This document shows positions 32,148-44,689 of a stretch of 64,000 nucleotides of DNA, one piece after another (position 1 is the stretch's first letter; the number at the start of each line of letters is the position of its first letter). The stretch spans positions 215,681,300 to 215,745,299 of the forward strand of contig NC_080540.1 of NCBI RefSeq assembly GCF_028640845.1, in the 5' to 3' direction. Source of the stretch: Ahaetulla prasina (Eukaryota; Chordata; Lepidosauria; Squamata; Colubridae). The notes under the pieces are model-generated. The model was given only the letters and a program-made list of their open reading frames with translations, had not been told where the DNA came from and did not search any database. A program made the translations under genes and the position numbers.

Positions 32148-32660
32148 ATTTATTATTTATTTATTTATTTAGATTTTTATACCGCCCTTCTCCCGAAGGA
32201 CTCAGGGCGGTGTACAGCCAAAAAGATAAAAACTCAATATATATACAATTAAAAAGAAAAATTTAAAACAGAGCATATTACAAAAGGCCGACATTAAAAA
32301 TTTAAAAATTTAAAAATTTAAAAACCCTAAAACGATAAACCCCAATTAAAATTTAATAAAACTATTAAGCCTGTCCCGCTTGAATAAATAAGTATGTTTT
32401 TAGCTCATGGCGAAAGGTCCGAAGATCAGGCACTTGGTGTAGGCCAGGGGGAAGTTTGTTCCAGAGCGTAGGAGCTCCAACAGAGAAGGCCCTGCCCCTG
32501 GGGGCCGCCAGCCGACATTGTTTGGTGGACGGCATCCTGAGAAGACCCTCTCTGTGTGAGCGTACGGGTTGGTGGGAGGCATAAGGTAAAAGCAGGCGGT
32601 CCCGTAAGTACCCGGGTCCTAAGCCATGGAGCGCTTTAAAGGTGGTAACGAAATGTAGTA
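32148..32660 (-). mobile_element. L2/CR1-type LINE 3' end
   Basis: Minus strand: coding text giving FKALHGLGPGYLRDRLLL, VRSHREGLLRMPSTKQCR, RGRAFSVGAPTLWNKLPP and TFRHELKTYLF, then a 3' UTR and the terminus CCGCCCTGAGTCC...GAAGGGCGGTATAAAAATC with (AAAT)n. The fragment starts abruptly at the RT C-terminal region. The reading frame is open over about 90 codons but truncated. Confidence 0.88.
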
Positions 32661-32681
32661 TTGTGCACGTACAGTATATGT

Positions 32682-33137
32682 ACTGTTCAAATTTGTAACA
32701 GCACTGGAAAAAGTGATTTATGACAGTTTTCATAGTTACAATCATTGCAGCATCCCCCTGATCCTGCGACCAAAATTCAGACAGTTCAAAGTTAAAATGG
32801 TCCTGAAAAAGTGACTTATGATCGTTTTTCATGCTTACGATCGTTGCAGCATCCCCCATGGTCATGTGATCAAAATTCTGACGCCTGGCAACTGCCATGT
32901 ATTTATGACAATTGCAGTGTCCCGGAATCGTGTGGTCCCCTTTTGCGACTTTCTGCCAGGCAAAGTCAACGGAGAAACCAGATTCATTTAATGACTGTGT
33001 TACTAACTTAACAACTGCAGTGATTCACTTAAAAAAGGTGGCTCAAAAAGTCGTAAAATGAGGCGAAATTCACTTAACCGATGCTTCACTTAGCAACAGA
33101 AATTTTGGGCTCAGTTGTGGTTGTAAGTCGAGGACTA
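32682..33137. mobile_element. MITE of the TAGTCCTCGACTTA family with a 99-bp internal duplication
   Basis: GTTCAAATTTGTAACAG at 32685 and GTTCAAAGTTAAAATGG at 32784 start two diverged tandem copies of the same segment. The right part matches 14054 and 29716 and ends GTAAGTCGAGGACTA. The left terminus is missing, and the element abuts the L2 fragment. Confidence 0.75.
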
Positions 33138-33139
33138 CT

Positions 33140-34362
33140 TGCGTATGAAACTCGCACATTAGGAGAATTGTGGCTCTGAGGTCTCAGGTTGGATATACTT
33201 GTACATAAAACCAAAAACTTCAGAAAAGATCTGTCATGCGGAAACCCTCTCAGTAGGGTGACTTAAGAGGAAGGCAAAGCGGCAGGAAAGGTTAATTTGT
33301 AGCTATTGTCCCTATAAATTATGGTAGTAGACCAAAGACTAGCAGTAGCATTTTCTTGCCGGGAAGGTGGATAGGTCAAGATCTTTTGGGCATCACAATC
33401 TTTTTGAGCATTGTTTCTATAATTGAAAGGGCAGGCATGGGGGCGCCACGTACCCACAAACTTTATTATAAATCACTATTTATGTGGCTTCAAACAGACT
33501 TTAAATATCTCCTGTCTTTTTTTCCCCCTTTTTGTCCTTTCTCTTCTGCCGAGAGGTATAAATCTAACCCACAAGGTGGTTTGTTACTTTTTTAGACCTT
33601 TCTTCTTTTGCCTTCCCAACAACTTTTGGGCTCATCTTCCATGACCTTGTGAAGACATCCTCTGAAGGGGCCTCCATGAAGCAAACAGACCATTTCCGTT
33701 GTTAACTGCTGAATTGTGGCCATAAAACATCACGACCAAATAAACAAACACCGTTTCGCCTCCTCAGCAACCCCAACGCAGTGAAACCCACGACGCCGTC
33801 CAAAGTGGGTTTTCTTGAGCCCTCGTTTTCTAATATCCTCTTTGTGACACTGCTGTAATGGCTCCCCAAGGTACACAGATGCTTCAAGAATTACATTGTC
33901 GTCGCTCCAAGACTGGCTTGAGACGCTTCTGCCAGATGGTTTTTAACCCAATTGCTGTCAAAGCAAAGTGTATTTATGAATTATCTTTTGCTTGTGGAGG
34001 CAAACAGCAAAAGAGGTTTCGGGAGATTGAGGCACTGCGAGGGTGCCGGCTGGTGTGATTTGTGTTATTTATTTATTTTTCCGGCAAACGAAAGCTTGCA
34101 GAACCTGACAGTTCCCATTAATAGCAACCACCAAAATCTATTTCTTATGAAACCCTCTCAATTCATGTCATAGGTGACATGTTGCTGAAGGCCAAGGCAA
34201 GCATCCACCTGACGCAAAGTCCGGTGAAGATGGAGACATTAATAATTTTGAGCAGAGGCTCCATCAGAGCAGAGTTTTGAAATGATCTTTCAAAAACAGC
34301 TCTGTAAGGAAGGTCTGTTTCCCCTAAGAGCTAGGAAGGCTCAAGGAAAGTAGATGGTTTAA

Positions 34363-34365
<3 letters not shown>
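33140..34365. other. Single-copy sequence, no gene recognised
   Basis: Nothing supported. Confidence 0.4.
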
Positions 34366-34440
<75 letters not shown>

Positions 34441-34449
34441 GGGGGGGGA
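34366..34449. repeat. (CA)n-(GA)n compound microsatellite
   Basis: About 58 bp of CA with one CACC interruption, then GAGAGA and an 8-nt G run. Confidence 0.95.
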
Positions 34450-34851
34450 TGTGTGGGGGAGATAGAGATCAAAGTAAATTGTTTGAATGGGATGAATTTA
34501 TTTACAATAGGCCTTCTAACTCCATGTGATGCTGTTTCATCATTTGAAACTCTTTGGGTCAAATTTGCTGGAGCACTCTTCTAAAAAATGCTAAGCTCCA
34601 AGTGATTAGTCTATTAAGGCAGATTATTATGGTGATTGATGCTTGCAGTCATCAAATGCCATGAATTTTTTTCTGCTTAGTAGAAATGCTTGTGATTGTA
34701 CCAGGCATCTCATTGACTTGGTGCCTTATGTGACTTAAGGCTCATGATAGAACCTCTAATAATTTTCATTTTATATTTTTAGAAGTTTCATTATGATGGG
34801 ACTCTCCCCTGCAATTCCTCCCAGAATCCCATAAACCAGGTACTTTGCAAT
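34450..34851. other. Single-copy sequence
   Basis: No feature recognised. Confidence 0.4.
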
Positions 34852-35302
34852 ATTTATTTATTTATTTATTAATCAAACTTATATACCGCACCATCTCCCG
34901 TTGGACTCAAGGCGGTTCACAGGCATATTAAAACAATATAATAAATAAACATTAAGACCCAGTTAAAACTAAATATTATCATGGCCTGATCACTAAAACA
35001 ATAGAAACCAATAAAAACCCCATTAAAATATGCTAAAACATTTTATCTTAGGCTAGTCCCGCACGCTGAAATAATAGAGTCTTCAGTTCACGTCTGAAGG
35101 TCCGGAGGTCGGGTAGTTGTCGTAATCCTGGAGGAAGCTCGTTCCACAGGGCTGGTGCCGCCACAGAGAAGGCCCTCCCCCTGGGGGCCGCCAACCTACA
35201 TTGTTTGGTCGACGGCACCCTGAGGAGGCCCACTCTGTGGGAGCGCACAGGTCGTTGGGAGGCAATCGGCGGCAGAAGGCGGTCTCGAATAACTGCAAGA
35301 AA
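34852..35302 (-). mobile_element. L2/CR1-type LINE 3' end
   Basis: Minus strand keeps RDRLLPPIASQRPVRSHR, GLLRVPSTKQCRLAAPRG, AAPALWNELPPGLRQLPD and FRRELKTLLFQRAGLA, then a 3' UTR and terminus CGCCTTGAGTCC...GGTATATAAG with a (TAAA)n tail. 5'-truncated; the frame is open for about 80 codons. Confidence 0.88.
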
Positions 35303-35619
35303 CATATGAGTGCTCAGATATTGCTAAACTCGGACTCTCTCTCAGTGGTTTTCACCCAGGGATAAGCGATGCTTGGAAATAACTATGTGGCAACTGCTAG
35401 AAGTTGTTGATTCCATATCCCTGAATTACAAGAATAATAAATAGAGGCAGGATGAAGCTCACGGAAGCTTATGTCTTTTAATAATATCTGTTAACCTGAA
35501 AAGGGGCTACTAGACTCCCTCTGAATTTTTGCCTACTAGAGACTAACACAGCTCTTCTGCTACAAGAATGATCAATGGAACTCTGGGCACAACTGCTTGG
35601 AATTTAGTTCCACTAAATC

Positions 35620-35852
35620 CAGGGGTGAAATTCAGCAGGTTCTCACAGGTTCTGGAGAACCAGTAGCGGAAATTTTGATTTGTTCAGAGAACCGGTACCA
35701 CATCTGGTCCAGAGTGGGGAGTGGGGAGGGAATGGGGATTTTGCAGTATCCTTCCCCTGCCATGCCCACCAAGCCACACCCACCAAGCCACACCACGCCC
35801 ACCAAGCCACATGCACAGAACTTGTAGTAAAAAAATTTGAATTTCACCACTG
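35620..35852. mobile_element. Nonautonomous hAT element (233 bp), perfect TSD
   Basis: CAGGGGTGAAATTCAGC at the left, TTTGAATTTCACCACTG at the right, perfect 8-bp duplication ACTAAATC (35612-35619, 35853-35860). The interior has repeated GCCCACCAAGCCACAC blocks, the reverse of the GTGTGGCTTGGTGGG motif in the copies at 8464 and 12541. Confidence 0.95.
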
Positions 35853-35860
35853 ACTAAATC

Positions 35861-37926
35861 TAGTGGAGCTTACTCAAGTATACATAATAACACCGCCTGA
35901 ATGTCCTTTTAATCAGGGTTGTGACATTTACTTCTTTTGCGACAGTAACATGCTAGGGCTGCTCTTCAAAAAGTTAGCAGAACTTCTAAACATATTTAAA
36001 AACGCATGGGAGATTATAAAACTATTTCAGTTTAAAATGAGAGACGGAAAGTGGCCCTAAACAATTTTAGATGTATATCACTAGGGCAGCAGAGCAGAGG
36101 CGGCTAAAGCAAGCAGTTCCGAGGTCAGAATAAAAAATGACCGTGTGAAAAGAAATGGCCCCTTCTCTTCTTTCTCCCCCAAAGCAGTAGGTTGCAGGGA
36201 AATGTAATGGGTTATGAGAATAACCTTGGAGACAGGAAGAAGAGCCACAATCTAGACAATCATCAGGCAAAAGGTATCTCAGCTGATAGAAGGATAAGGG
36301 ATGTGTAGGAATCATCTCAGAAGAGACCCTCCCTAGTTTCCTAGAAAGTATAAGTAAAAGGAGGGGGACAAATGCTTTTAGATTTGCAGGATTCTGCTTC
36401 TGTAGCCTTACAATAAAGGTAGTTTTAGTACTCATGGTTTATGCTTTTTGTCTGGACTACCTTGAAGGATGGACATGCAATGATAGGCAGTGCCCATCAG
36501 AAATCTGATCTAATCACCTTAAAATTATCCTTAGATGAAATGGGTTTAAGGTGTATGCAGCCTAAGGACAACAGACTGCCTATTGCAGTTCAATTCTGAC
36601 TGTAGGGGTTACTTTTTCAGTGGTGATACCAGGAACTATAGTTGAAACCAATGCTTTCCTCCCTGTGCTAAATTTTCTTCATTAATCGTATCAGGAATCA
36701 TGTTTCTGGTGGAAATGGATAGTCTACTGAAAGGCTAGATGCCTTGAGGCTCTTCCAATTATCCTAGTAACTGTGTCTTCTGCCATGTTTTCCTCATGAC
36801 ACTGCCTTCATCTCACCCTCAATCTATTTCTGAGACAACGTGAAATCATCCTTAGCCAATCCAATTTTGAAGTCTTTTCATGCTTCTTTCAGCTACAATT
36901 TGGGGTACGGATAAAATCTGATATATATCAGTGATGTTGTCGCTGAAGTGATGAGGGGATGGGATCTGCCCGGCTTCTAGTATCCACTTTACCCCATTGC
37001 AGGCAATTTTGGTTGCTGGGAACTGCTACGGCTTTTGGTATGGGCTACTTTGGCATGGTTTGCTTGCAGGACTGGACATAAGGGTGATGCAAAGGCATCT
37101 ACACTTGAGTAGCATTTGTCAGGTAATCGATTGATCAATCAATCAATCAATCAGTCAATGCACTTTTGAAAGCTCTCTCTTGATCTGCATAAAGAGACAA
37201 TCCAGGAATGAGAATCAAGTTATGCCAGTTCTGTGCTGCTCATTCTGTTACCATTATAGATTTTCCAATGCTTCTGATGACAAGCAGATTTGGGTGATTT
37301 TACTTTTTAGCTTTTTATTATTGGGGGAAGGGCGTTTTGCCTGCTCTGTTTTGGCTTTGACAGTGCTACACTGTTGACCGTGACATCTGAAGAATGATCC
37401 TGATTATTCAATGACAATGTTAGCATTCCTTTGCCACATTAGTTATTGTTACTTCCTGCTTCATCATGCTCCCTGCTTTCATGCAGGTTATCACTCACCA
37501 AACTGTTTTTGAACACGTGTCTAGTGCTTTTTCAGAACAACTCTGATTAGTTATGAGTCAGAGAAGGGATTGCACTGAGTCAAAGTGTTGGGACGTTCCC
37601 TCCCACCCCATTTGCCTCTCTAGACCTTCAACCTAACTTGACAGGTGACTAAATCCTCTCATCAAAAGATATCCAGTCCTATCCCACTCCCACTCCACAT
37701 TAGAGAGAGTGAATGGTGATTATTCCCTCCTAGCAAGTGGGAAGTGAAATGAAACTTGAAGAATCCACTTTGTTTTAAGTTGGCCTGCATCATTTGCTAA
37801 CCCATTAGTGTAGCAGATTCAGGATTGACAATGGCGGATGGGGTGGTGGTGGTTGGACAGGGACAGCTCAATTTATGCCTATGGTTTCCCCCCCCCCACA
37901 TCATGGATTGATGGGTAGAACTATAA
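35861..37926. other. 2 kb of single-copy sequence
   Basis: No gene or family recognised apart from an (AATC)n run at 37128-37158. ORFs here have no motifs. Confidence 0.4.
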
Positions 37927-38582
37927 TGCAGATATATTGTAATGCTCTCTACATGGGGCTCCCCTTGAGGTGCACCCGGAGGCTTCAGTTAGTCCAGAAT
38001 GCAGCTGCGTGGATGATAGAGGGAGCTTCGTGTTGCTCCCGTGTAACACCGCTCCTGCGCAGACTGCACTGGCTGCCTGTGGCCTTTCGGGTGCACTTTA
38101 AGGTTTTGGTTACTACCTTTAAAGCGCTCCATGGCTTAGGGCCTGGGTACTTACGGGACCGCCTGCTGTTACCTCATGCCTCCCACCGACCCGTACACTC
38201 TCACAGAGAGGGACTTCTCAGGGTGCCGTCCGCCAAACAATGTCGGCTGGCGGCCCCCAGGGGAAGATCCTTCTCTGTGGGGGCTCCCACCCTCTGGAAC
38301 GAACTTCCCCCGGGTTTACGCCAAATACCTGACCTTCGGACCTTCTGCCGCAAATTGAAAACACATCTATTTATTCACACGGGGCTGGCTTAAATTTTAT
38401 TGGTTTTAAATTTTCTATTATTAATTTTAAGGGTTTTTTTTAGTTTTATATATTTTAAAGTTTTTAGGCCAACTATATAATAAGTTTTTTAATCTGTATT
38501 TTAATTGTATATTGTACCGTTTGTTTTTACCCTGGCTGTACACCGCCCTGAGTCCTTCGGGAGAAGAGCGGTATAAAAATCG
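37927..38582 (+). mobile_element. L2/CR1-type LINE 3' end, best-preserved copy
   Basis: Plus strand. The ORF segment to 38393 reads LQLVQNAAAWMIEG, TPLLRRLHWLPVAFRVHFKV, TFKALHGLGPGYLRDRLLLP, PSAKQCRLAAPRGRSFSVGA, LRTFCRKLKTHLFIHTGLA and stops. Then a 190-bp AT-rich 3' UTR and the stem-loop-like terminus CCGCCCTGAGTCC...GAGAAGAGCGGTATAAAAATC. This end region is conserved in all L2-type copies and in the SINE at 4831. Confidence 0.9.
37930..38393 (+). pseudogene. L2/CR1-type RT ORF, C-terminal fragment
   Basis: About 150 codons of the region downstream of the RT catalytic core. Characteristic residues are HWLPV, FKALHGLGPGYL, APTLWNELPPGL and LKTHLF. The frame is open to its natural stop TAA after GLA, but the RT core and endonuclease are absent, so it cannot act alone. 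Confidence 0.88.
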
Positions 38583-38586
38583 AATA

Positions 38587-38673
<87 letters not shown>
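38583..38673. repeat. (AAT)n microsatellite at LINE tail
   Basis: About 29 AAT units directly following the L2-type terminus. Confidence 0.95.
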
Positions 38674-38774
38674 CTGAAAGATCCTTTTGGCTTTTCATCA
38701 TCAAATGGTACTTATTTTTGTATGAAAACGCATCTACTACAGCTTGCAATTCAGAGATAGACACTGCTAACTTA

Positions 38775-39055
38775 GAGATGTAGTTATTATAGCTGTATAA
38801 TAAGATAAACTAGCCTAAGTGTATTTTAAGTGTATTTTAATTGTAATTTTAAGGCGTTTTATATCGGTCCAAGACCGTTTTAGTTGATTGGCCTACTAAA
38901 TATTTGTTTTTAAATTCTTTTTAAATTTGTTATTTATTCTCTGTATTTTAATATGGCTGTAAACCGCCCTGAGTCCTTCGGGAGAAGGGCGGTATAGAAA
39001 TTAAATTATAAATAAATAAATAAATAAACAAACAAACAAACAAACAAACAAACAT
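38775..39055 (+). mobile_element. L2-type LINE 3' UTR and tail
   Basis: AT-rich 3' UTR, then GTAAACCGCCCTGAGTCC and GAAGGGCGGTATAGAAATT, ending in (AAAT)n then (AAAC)n. Noncoding. Confidence 0.88.
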
Positions 39056-39080
39056 ATTGACTGTAAAAGATGTTTTAGAA

Positions 39081-39214
39081 CAGGGGTGTCAAACTCATGT
39101 CGTCATGACATCGTCATGTGATGTATTACAACTTTTTCCCCTTTGCTAAAACGGACATGGGCGTGGCCAGCGGGTGATGCATCCGGCCTGTGGGCCGCGA
39201 ATTTGACAGTCCTG
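39081..39214. mobile_element. 134-bp hAT MITE, perfect TSD
   Basis: CAGGGGTGTCAAACTC at the left, AATTTGACAGTCCTG at the right, perfect duplication TTTTAGAA (39073-39080, 39215-39222). Sibling of 47876-48001. Shared core GGGCGTGGCCAGCGGGTGA. Confidence 0.95.
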
Positions 39215-39222
39215 TTTTAGAA

Positions 39223-41402
39223 GCATCCATTAATGGAGAGATTAATAAGGCTCAGCTTTAGATGAGATAATTGGCTTCATATGCCTTTGCTTCAGCATCA
39301 ACCTTGTCATTTTAACTTTGTTTAGCTGGGAATAATAAAAGACAGTTGAGGACCCTTTGAAGTCTAAGCTCCCTCACCCATTTTGCTGAAATTTAGTTCC
39401 ATGAAAATATAGTTAATGATTCCTTTAATTTTTCTCTCTCTCTAAATTTCTCTTTTCTCTGTTCATTAGGTTTGGGTTTTTTTGGGCTCCTACAAATTTG
39501 TATGCATTGATGTTTATCGATATTTTCTTCCCTCAAAATTTTTGTACAGGTATTTTGCAAATCCTTTGTCTAGAGGGGAGAAAATTGTAATGTTCATCCT
39601 ACATGCCTATAAACTAACCAATCTTGTGTTCCCAAACCTGAACATTTAAAATCAGTTTTGCAGATCAATTATTAAGCATTTATAGTTGTTTTTTTCGGGG
39701 AAAAAACACACATTCCGATGTCTTCATCGGTGACTGATTTCCATAGACTAATATTTTCCTGCAGCTGCAAACTGGGGAAATAAAAAATTGAAAGCCCAAT
39801 CTTAAATTCTCTTACTTGGGGAAAAAAAAAAGTCCTAATGAACTCCACAAGACGTATGTACTTGTTACTTCTATGGTGTTTTTGACATCACCTTTGGGAT
39901 CAGTTCTGTAGTAAAAAGCTGGATTAGGTATTTTATGCCTTAGTTTTAGTTAACTGCACTTTATATTGTAGATGTTAACAATTTACCTGGGGGTGACATT
40001 TTCCCAAAATGTCAGCCACCCAAAATATTTTAACGACAAAATGCAAATAGAACGAATAAATAAATAAATATGAACCCAGCGAATTGAGCTGGGTTGAATC
40101 TGATTGAAACAGGACATTGGCAAATCCAGCTTTACATTCTATGGGGTGCCGTCACAAATTTGAATTCAGTTCTGCTAGGGATTTCAGACATAATTCTACC
40201 CAAGCCAATGTAGCACAATAGCAGAAACCGTGCCAAAGGGTTAAATATCTTCTTTCAGTGATACAGAGTTGTTCCATTTAGGAAATCATAATTGCATGCC
40301 ATTTTTCCCTGCATGTCAAAATGTAACTATGGGTACTCTATCTTCTTGCAGAAATCAGAGCTTATAAGCCATTTTTCATCAGACTGGTATGAATGGTAGC
40401 TGATCACCGCAAATGACTTTGCCATTAGGGCGATAGCTTGGGTATTTTTCTTTCCTTCCCTCCCCCTTTCCAGGACTGAATCTGCTTTAGAAAGCAATGT
40501 AGAGAATCCTGTTATGAATCGATAAGTGATTAAACTGAAACTTGACTTGGATACACGCTTTAGCAAAGGCTCAGGCCATTGGTTCCTCTCTAACTTGAAT
40601 AATTTTCAACAAGGAAAGAAACATTTATCAGGATGATAAGCATATTCCACAAGGTGTCCTTGGGTATAACTGAAGTGCACTCTGGAAATAAATAGAAATG
40701 TTTTGGCCGAGTGTGTGTGTGTGTGGGAGAATTAAAATATAAAAAAGCCAAGATCATTAGAATTAACAAGAGCCTTGAATATTTTATGCAGCAATGAACT
40801 AAGTCAGCGGCAGTTAGGACTTCAGAAGGACAGAGTGCAACTCTGAAAACGATAAGAGCCTTTGGTGCAGGTACTGGATATTTGCTTATATTTTAATCAT
40901 TATTTATTTTAGCATCCTTAGTCTTCCTTTTGTAGCCCACGTTCCCGTTAAGGAACAAGATGGAAAACCAGAGTAAAAAAAAAAAAAGCAAAATAAAATG
41001 GCATCTACAGTTACTGATCACAACCACAATCTTGGTTTAAAACAAGCAAACCCAAAAAATCCTCCCCGCCCCTTGCAAACCTCAGTTGTGAGGTACCTGG
41101 GTAGAAGTAGAGATCAACACTAAATTGTCAATTCCCTATGAGGTAGCAAATCAGGAAACCAACTACACAGGAAAATTAGATATATATTTTATTGAGATAG
41201 TCTACAATAATAGACTCTTGCAAGTCAGCTTGTATTTTACCATTTCCTTTTCTCTTATTCTCACTGAGCCAGCTGGAATTTCTTCCTAATCTGATCTCCT
41301 TTTCCAGAACATAAGAAATGCTTTTTTCCTTATTGTTTCTGTAATGGCTTCTGAATATTCCCATCAAGGCCATTTCATGGCCCTTTATATTTCTATACTT
41401 TT
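39223..41402. other. 2.2 kb of single-copy sequence
   Basis: No gene or repeat family recognised. Confidence 0.4.
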
Positions 41403-41415
41403 AATGGTAACATGA

Positions 41416-41776
41416 AGGAATGCGGTGGCTCAGGGGCTAGGATGTTGAGCTTGTTGATCAAAAGGTCGGCAGCTCAGCGGTTCGAATCCCTAGTGCTGCC
41501 ATGTAACGGGGTGAGCTCCCGTTACTTGTCCCAGCTTCTGCCAACCTAGCAGTTTCGAAAGAACATAAAAATGAAGTAGAAAAAATAGGGACCACCTTTG
41601 GTGGGAAGGTAACAGCGTTCCGTTGCGCCTCTGGCGTTGAGTCATGCCAGCCACATGACCACAGAAACGTCTTCGGACAGCGCTGGCTCTTCGGCTTTGA
41701 AACGGAGATGAGCACCACCCCCTAGAGTCGGCAACAACTAGCACGTATGTGCGAGGGGAACCTTTACCTTTACCTT
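41416..41776 (+). mobile_element. Sauria-type tRNA-derived SINE, full length
   Basis: The head GCGGTGGCTCAGGGGCTAGG and B box GGTTCGAATCC (41479-41489) are the RNA polymerase III promoter. The body has GTTACTTGTCCCAGCTTCTG, GGTGGGAAGGTAACAGCG and CCACATGACCACAGAAACG. The 3' part GGCAACAACTAGCACG...GAACCTTTACC is BovB-like, with (CTTTAC) repeats. Flanks AATGGTAACATGA (41403-41415) and AATAGTAACGTGA (41777-41789) form a 13-bp TSD with two mismatches. Confidence 0.95.
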
Positions 41777-41789
41777 AATAGTAACGTGA

Positions 41790-44127
41790 GTGTCTCCTAT
41801 TATATCACCCCCAACCCAGCACAACGAAGATACACCTCCCAATATTCTTACTCCCACATTACATAATCCAAGCCCACCGACTTAATAGGACCTCTTCCTA
41901 GTCATTTCCAACCCATCACCCCAGTTGCCAGCAAGTTGGCAATGTCACTCATTTTTTCGTATTTAATCACTTTATTGCCTAAGCCTTCTTTCTCCACATT
42001 CATAAACCAAAAGAAAAATCTTACACTTGGGTGGCTCAGTTAGTGTTTTCGCCATTCTTCCAATCCACAGAAGTAAATGGAGAAGGTAAATAAAAAAAGA
42101 ATACTAGCAGTGAATGCCTGGCTTTAGAATGCTGTCAAGGGTAGAGATTTGGTTTTGGTATTTACTATCTGAGATAGGTGGATATATAATGGAGTAATGG
42201 AGTGAGATGGGTTACCCCGCACAATAATTTGGTATTCATCATATTTTGTTTAAATGTTGTTTATGAGGAGACTTCTAAATTGAGTCCTGGTGGGATTGGA
42301 GATAAAAATCCTGAAGGAAGGATTTCAGATAAAGACTGTTGTGTAGTAGAAGGAAGCAGGACTCATAAGAGTCATAAAATCATGGAGCTGGAAGGGAACT
42401 CTTGTAAGTGTTCTTATTGAGGCTCAATTCCCACTGCATGGGGGAAAAAAACCCCTAATTAATCATGTAATTCATGACCTCCACTGATTACAGACTAATG
42501 CTCAGAGAATAGAAAATAAACAAGATGAGTTTGAATTCTTAAACTTATGTTTATTCTTTTTTTACAAATAGCCTGAGACTTTCAGTTTCAACAACTTATT
42601 TAAATAACAAAATGTTTGCCGTCCTTAATCTCTTTATTTTTGCTGGTTTAGAAAGCCTCATTCCCTCTACTAAGTCTTCTTTTTTCTAGGTTTTTTTTTA
42701 TTGCCCTCTAAGATATTGGTTCCTCTTTCCCCTATTCACTGAATAGGATCCCATTCCACGACTTGCTTTTAAAATAAAGCAGTGTTCCTCCAGCCTTCCT
42801 TAACAGCTGCAAGAGGAGAAAAAATAACCTGTTTGATGGTCCTTTAGAAGCTTCAGTAAAGCACAGTCAGCAAGTCACCTTTATCTCTCAAGAAACATCT
42901 TTGCTTAGTGGCACCAGAGCTTTGATAAGGCAGCAGCCTTGTGGATGAGAGTCTGGGAAGAAAAGGTTTGGAGCAAAGAGGCAAGTTGACTATTTATAGA
43001 CTATAAGGTGCTACTTCTGCTGCTGTACTACAAAGCAAGGGACCAGGCTTTAGAAGAATTCTTCAGCCTTAACCAAGGAGTCTGGAAACTAAACAGAGCA
43101 TAATTCTCCATCGGATGACGTGAAGTTAATTGTGAGAAGTGGATCAAGATGGCTCAGGGGAAGACTCTGATTAGTCTTCATAATCCAAGGCAAAAACCGG
43201 TGACATTGGGCAGAACTGGAAGGAAAAGCTCTAAAAGTAAACAGGAAATAACCTCTTTGTTCAGAGCTTTCAATTCTTCCATCTAATTCTAATTCACCAC
43301 GGGCCATTCTAAGCTTGACTTTCATCTGAATGTTCTTTAATTTCTTAATCAAAATTGATGGCAAGGACTTTCGCAGAATGTAAGAAGAAAACCACTACCA
43401 ACTTCTTCTCCCATCCCCAGTCCTTCAGAGCCTTGGTTTCTTTCGTGTTTTGTTTTTCCCAAGAGCAAGGAGCAGAGATGAAGGATTAGTGCTTAAGATA
43501 TTATATAGTAGTTGTTGTTCTTTTTGCATCTTTCCAAACTGTGTCAGGCTTTGCTCATTGGGAAAATCATTTCTCTTGTGGAAGACATCTTTGGACAGGT
43601 TTATTTTAGTGCCATATGTTTGAAATAAACCCTAAGAGGGAGAGAGGGAGGCAGCCAGATGGGCAGAGCAAGAATTCAAGTTAAAAGCAAAGAAGAAATC
43701 CCCAAGACTTGGACATGCTACATTTAACCCCTTCTTTGCGGAATTAAAACATCACTGCTGTGTTTGCCTCCATGTAACAAGAAGCCTACTTCTAAGAGAA
43801 CTTTAGAAACAATCTGAACAAAGCAATTAAGAATCTGAGAAGCAGCTTGTATAAACTGCATACTCAGTGTAACATGGGAGATAGACTTCAGACACAATAG
43901 GTTTGGCTTTTTCAACTTCTTGTTGCATGGGTCTCTATCCCCAGAAATCCCAAGCAATATGGCGGTCAAAAGACGCCTATGAATTCTGGATTCCTCTTCC
44001 AACTTCTTTGGAGAATACTGGATGGGAGAAACTGTCCTAATATAGTAATATAGAGATGAGTGGGATGGCATTTTTTGGCAGCATTGTTATTTCCTGGAGC
44101 TGTTCACTTTTGGGAAGATTTCACAGA
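41790..44127. other. 2.3 kb of single-copy sequence
   Basis: No gene or repeat family recognised. ORFs of 115 and 91 codons on the minus strand (43724-44071, 43089-43364) lack motifs. Confidence 0.4.
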
Positions 44128-44438
44128 ATGGGACAAATCACCATGGCCAAGTAGCTGTGGCCAATTGACCACTACCAACTCTCCATGATCAGCTCATCAT
44201 GGGACAATTTAAAAATTAAATTTGATTATTTAAAACAATTTAACAATTATTTTAATTTTTGTCTTTCACATTTCATTTTGTCCCTCCCTTTTCTTCCTTT
44301 CTTTAATGATTCTAGTCTGCCATTTCTTCGATATTAATGTAACTCTTGTCCAGTGGCCCCGTGGCGAGTTGTCCCACAGCATATTGGGCGTGGCAAGATG
44401 GCTGTGGGAAATTGGCTGTGTCGAATTGCCATAGAACC
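44128..44438. mobile_element. Possible DNA-element relic with GGC-AAG-ATGG units
   Basis: GGACAAATCACCATGGCCAA at the left, and GGCAAGATGGCTGTGGGAA with GTCGAATTGCC at the right, form a loose inverted arrangement around an AT-rich centre. No TSD found. Confidence 0.35.
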
Positions 44439-44689
44439 AAGATATCATGTCTATGTTAGTGGCATCCAGTTAGATATTCTAACCATCCTATTCAAATAGG
44501 AGCAAGAGAAACAAGCTGATTCTCTCTATTAGATATTTGTAGAACTTAAGGGGTTCCATTTGATTACGATGGTGCCTACGTCTATATTGGGTTCGCGGTA
44601 GAATGCTTTAATTCCTGCTGCCTCCAAGTACTGAATGCAGTGATGATCAAGGTGCTCTAGGATGACATTTTCCATTTGTCTTGACATTC

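Noticed and set aside
32365..32898. 177-codon ORF as a fused novel protein
   Set aside because: It reads from the neighbouring MITE into the L2 fragment by chance; only the C-terminal ~90 codons are real L2 text.
38501..38764. Poly-Tyr and poly-Asn ORFs
   Set aside because: Both are readings of the (AAT)n tract.
41416..41500. tRNA gene, from the A and B box-like sequence
   Set aside because: It is the head of a Sauria SINE with a BovB-like tail and TSDs; no cloverleaf is kept.
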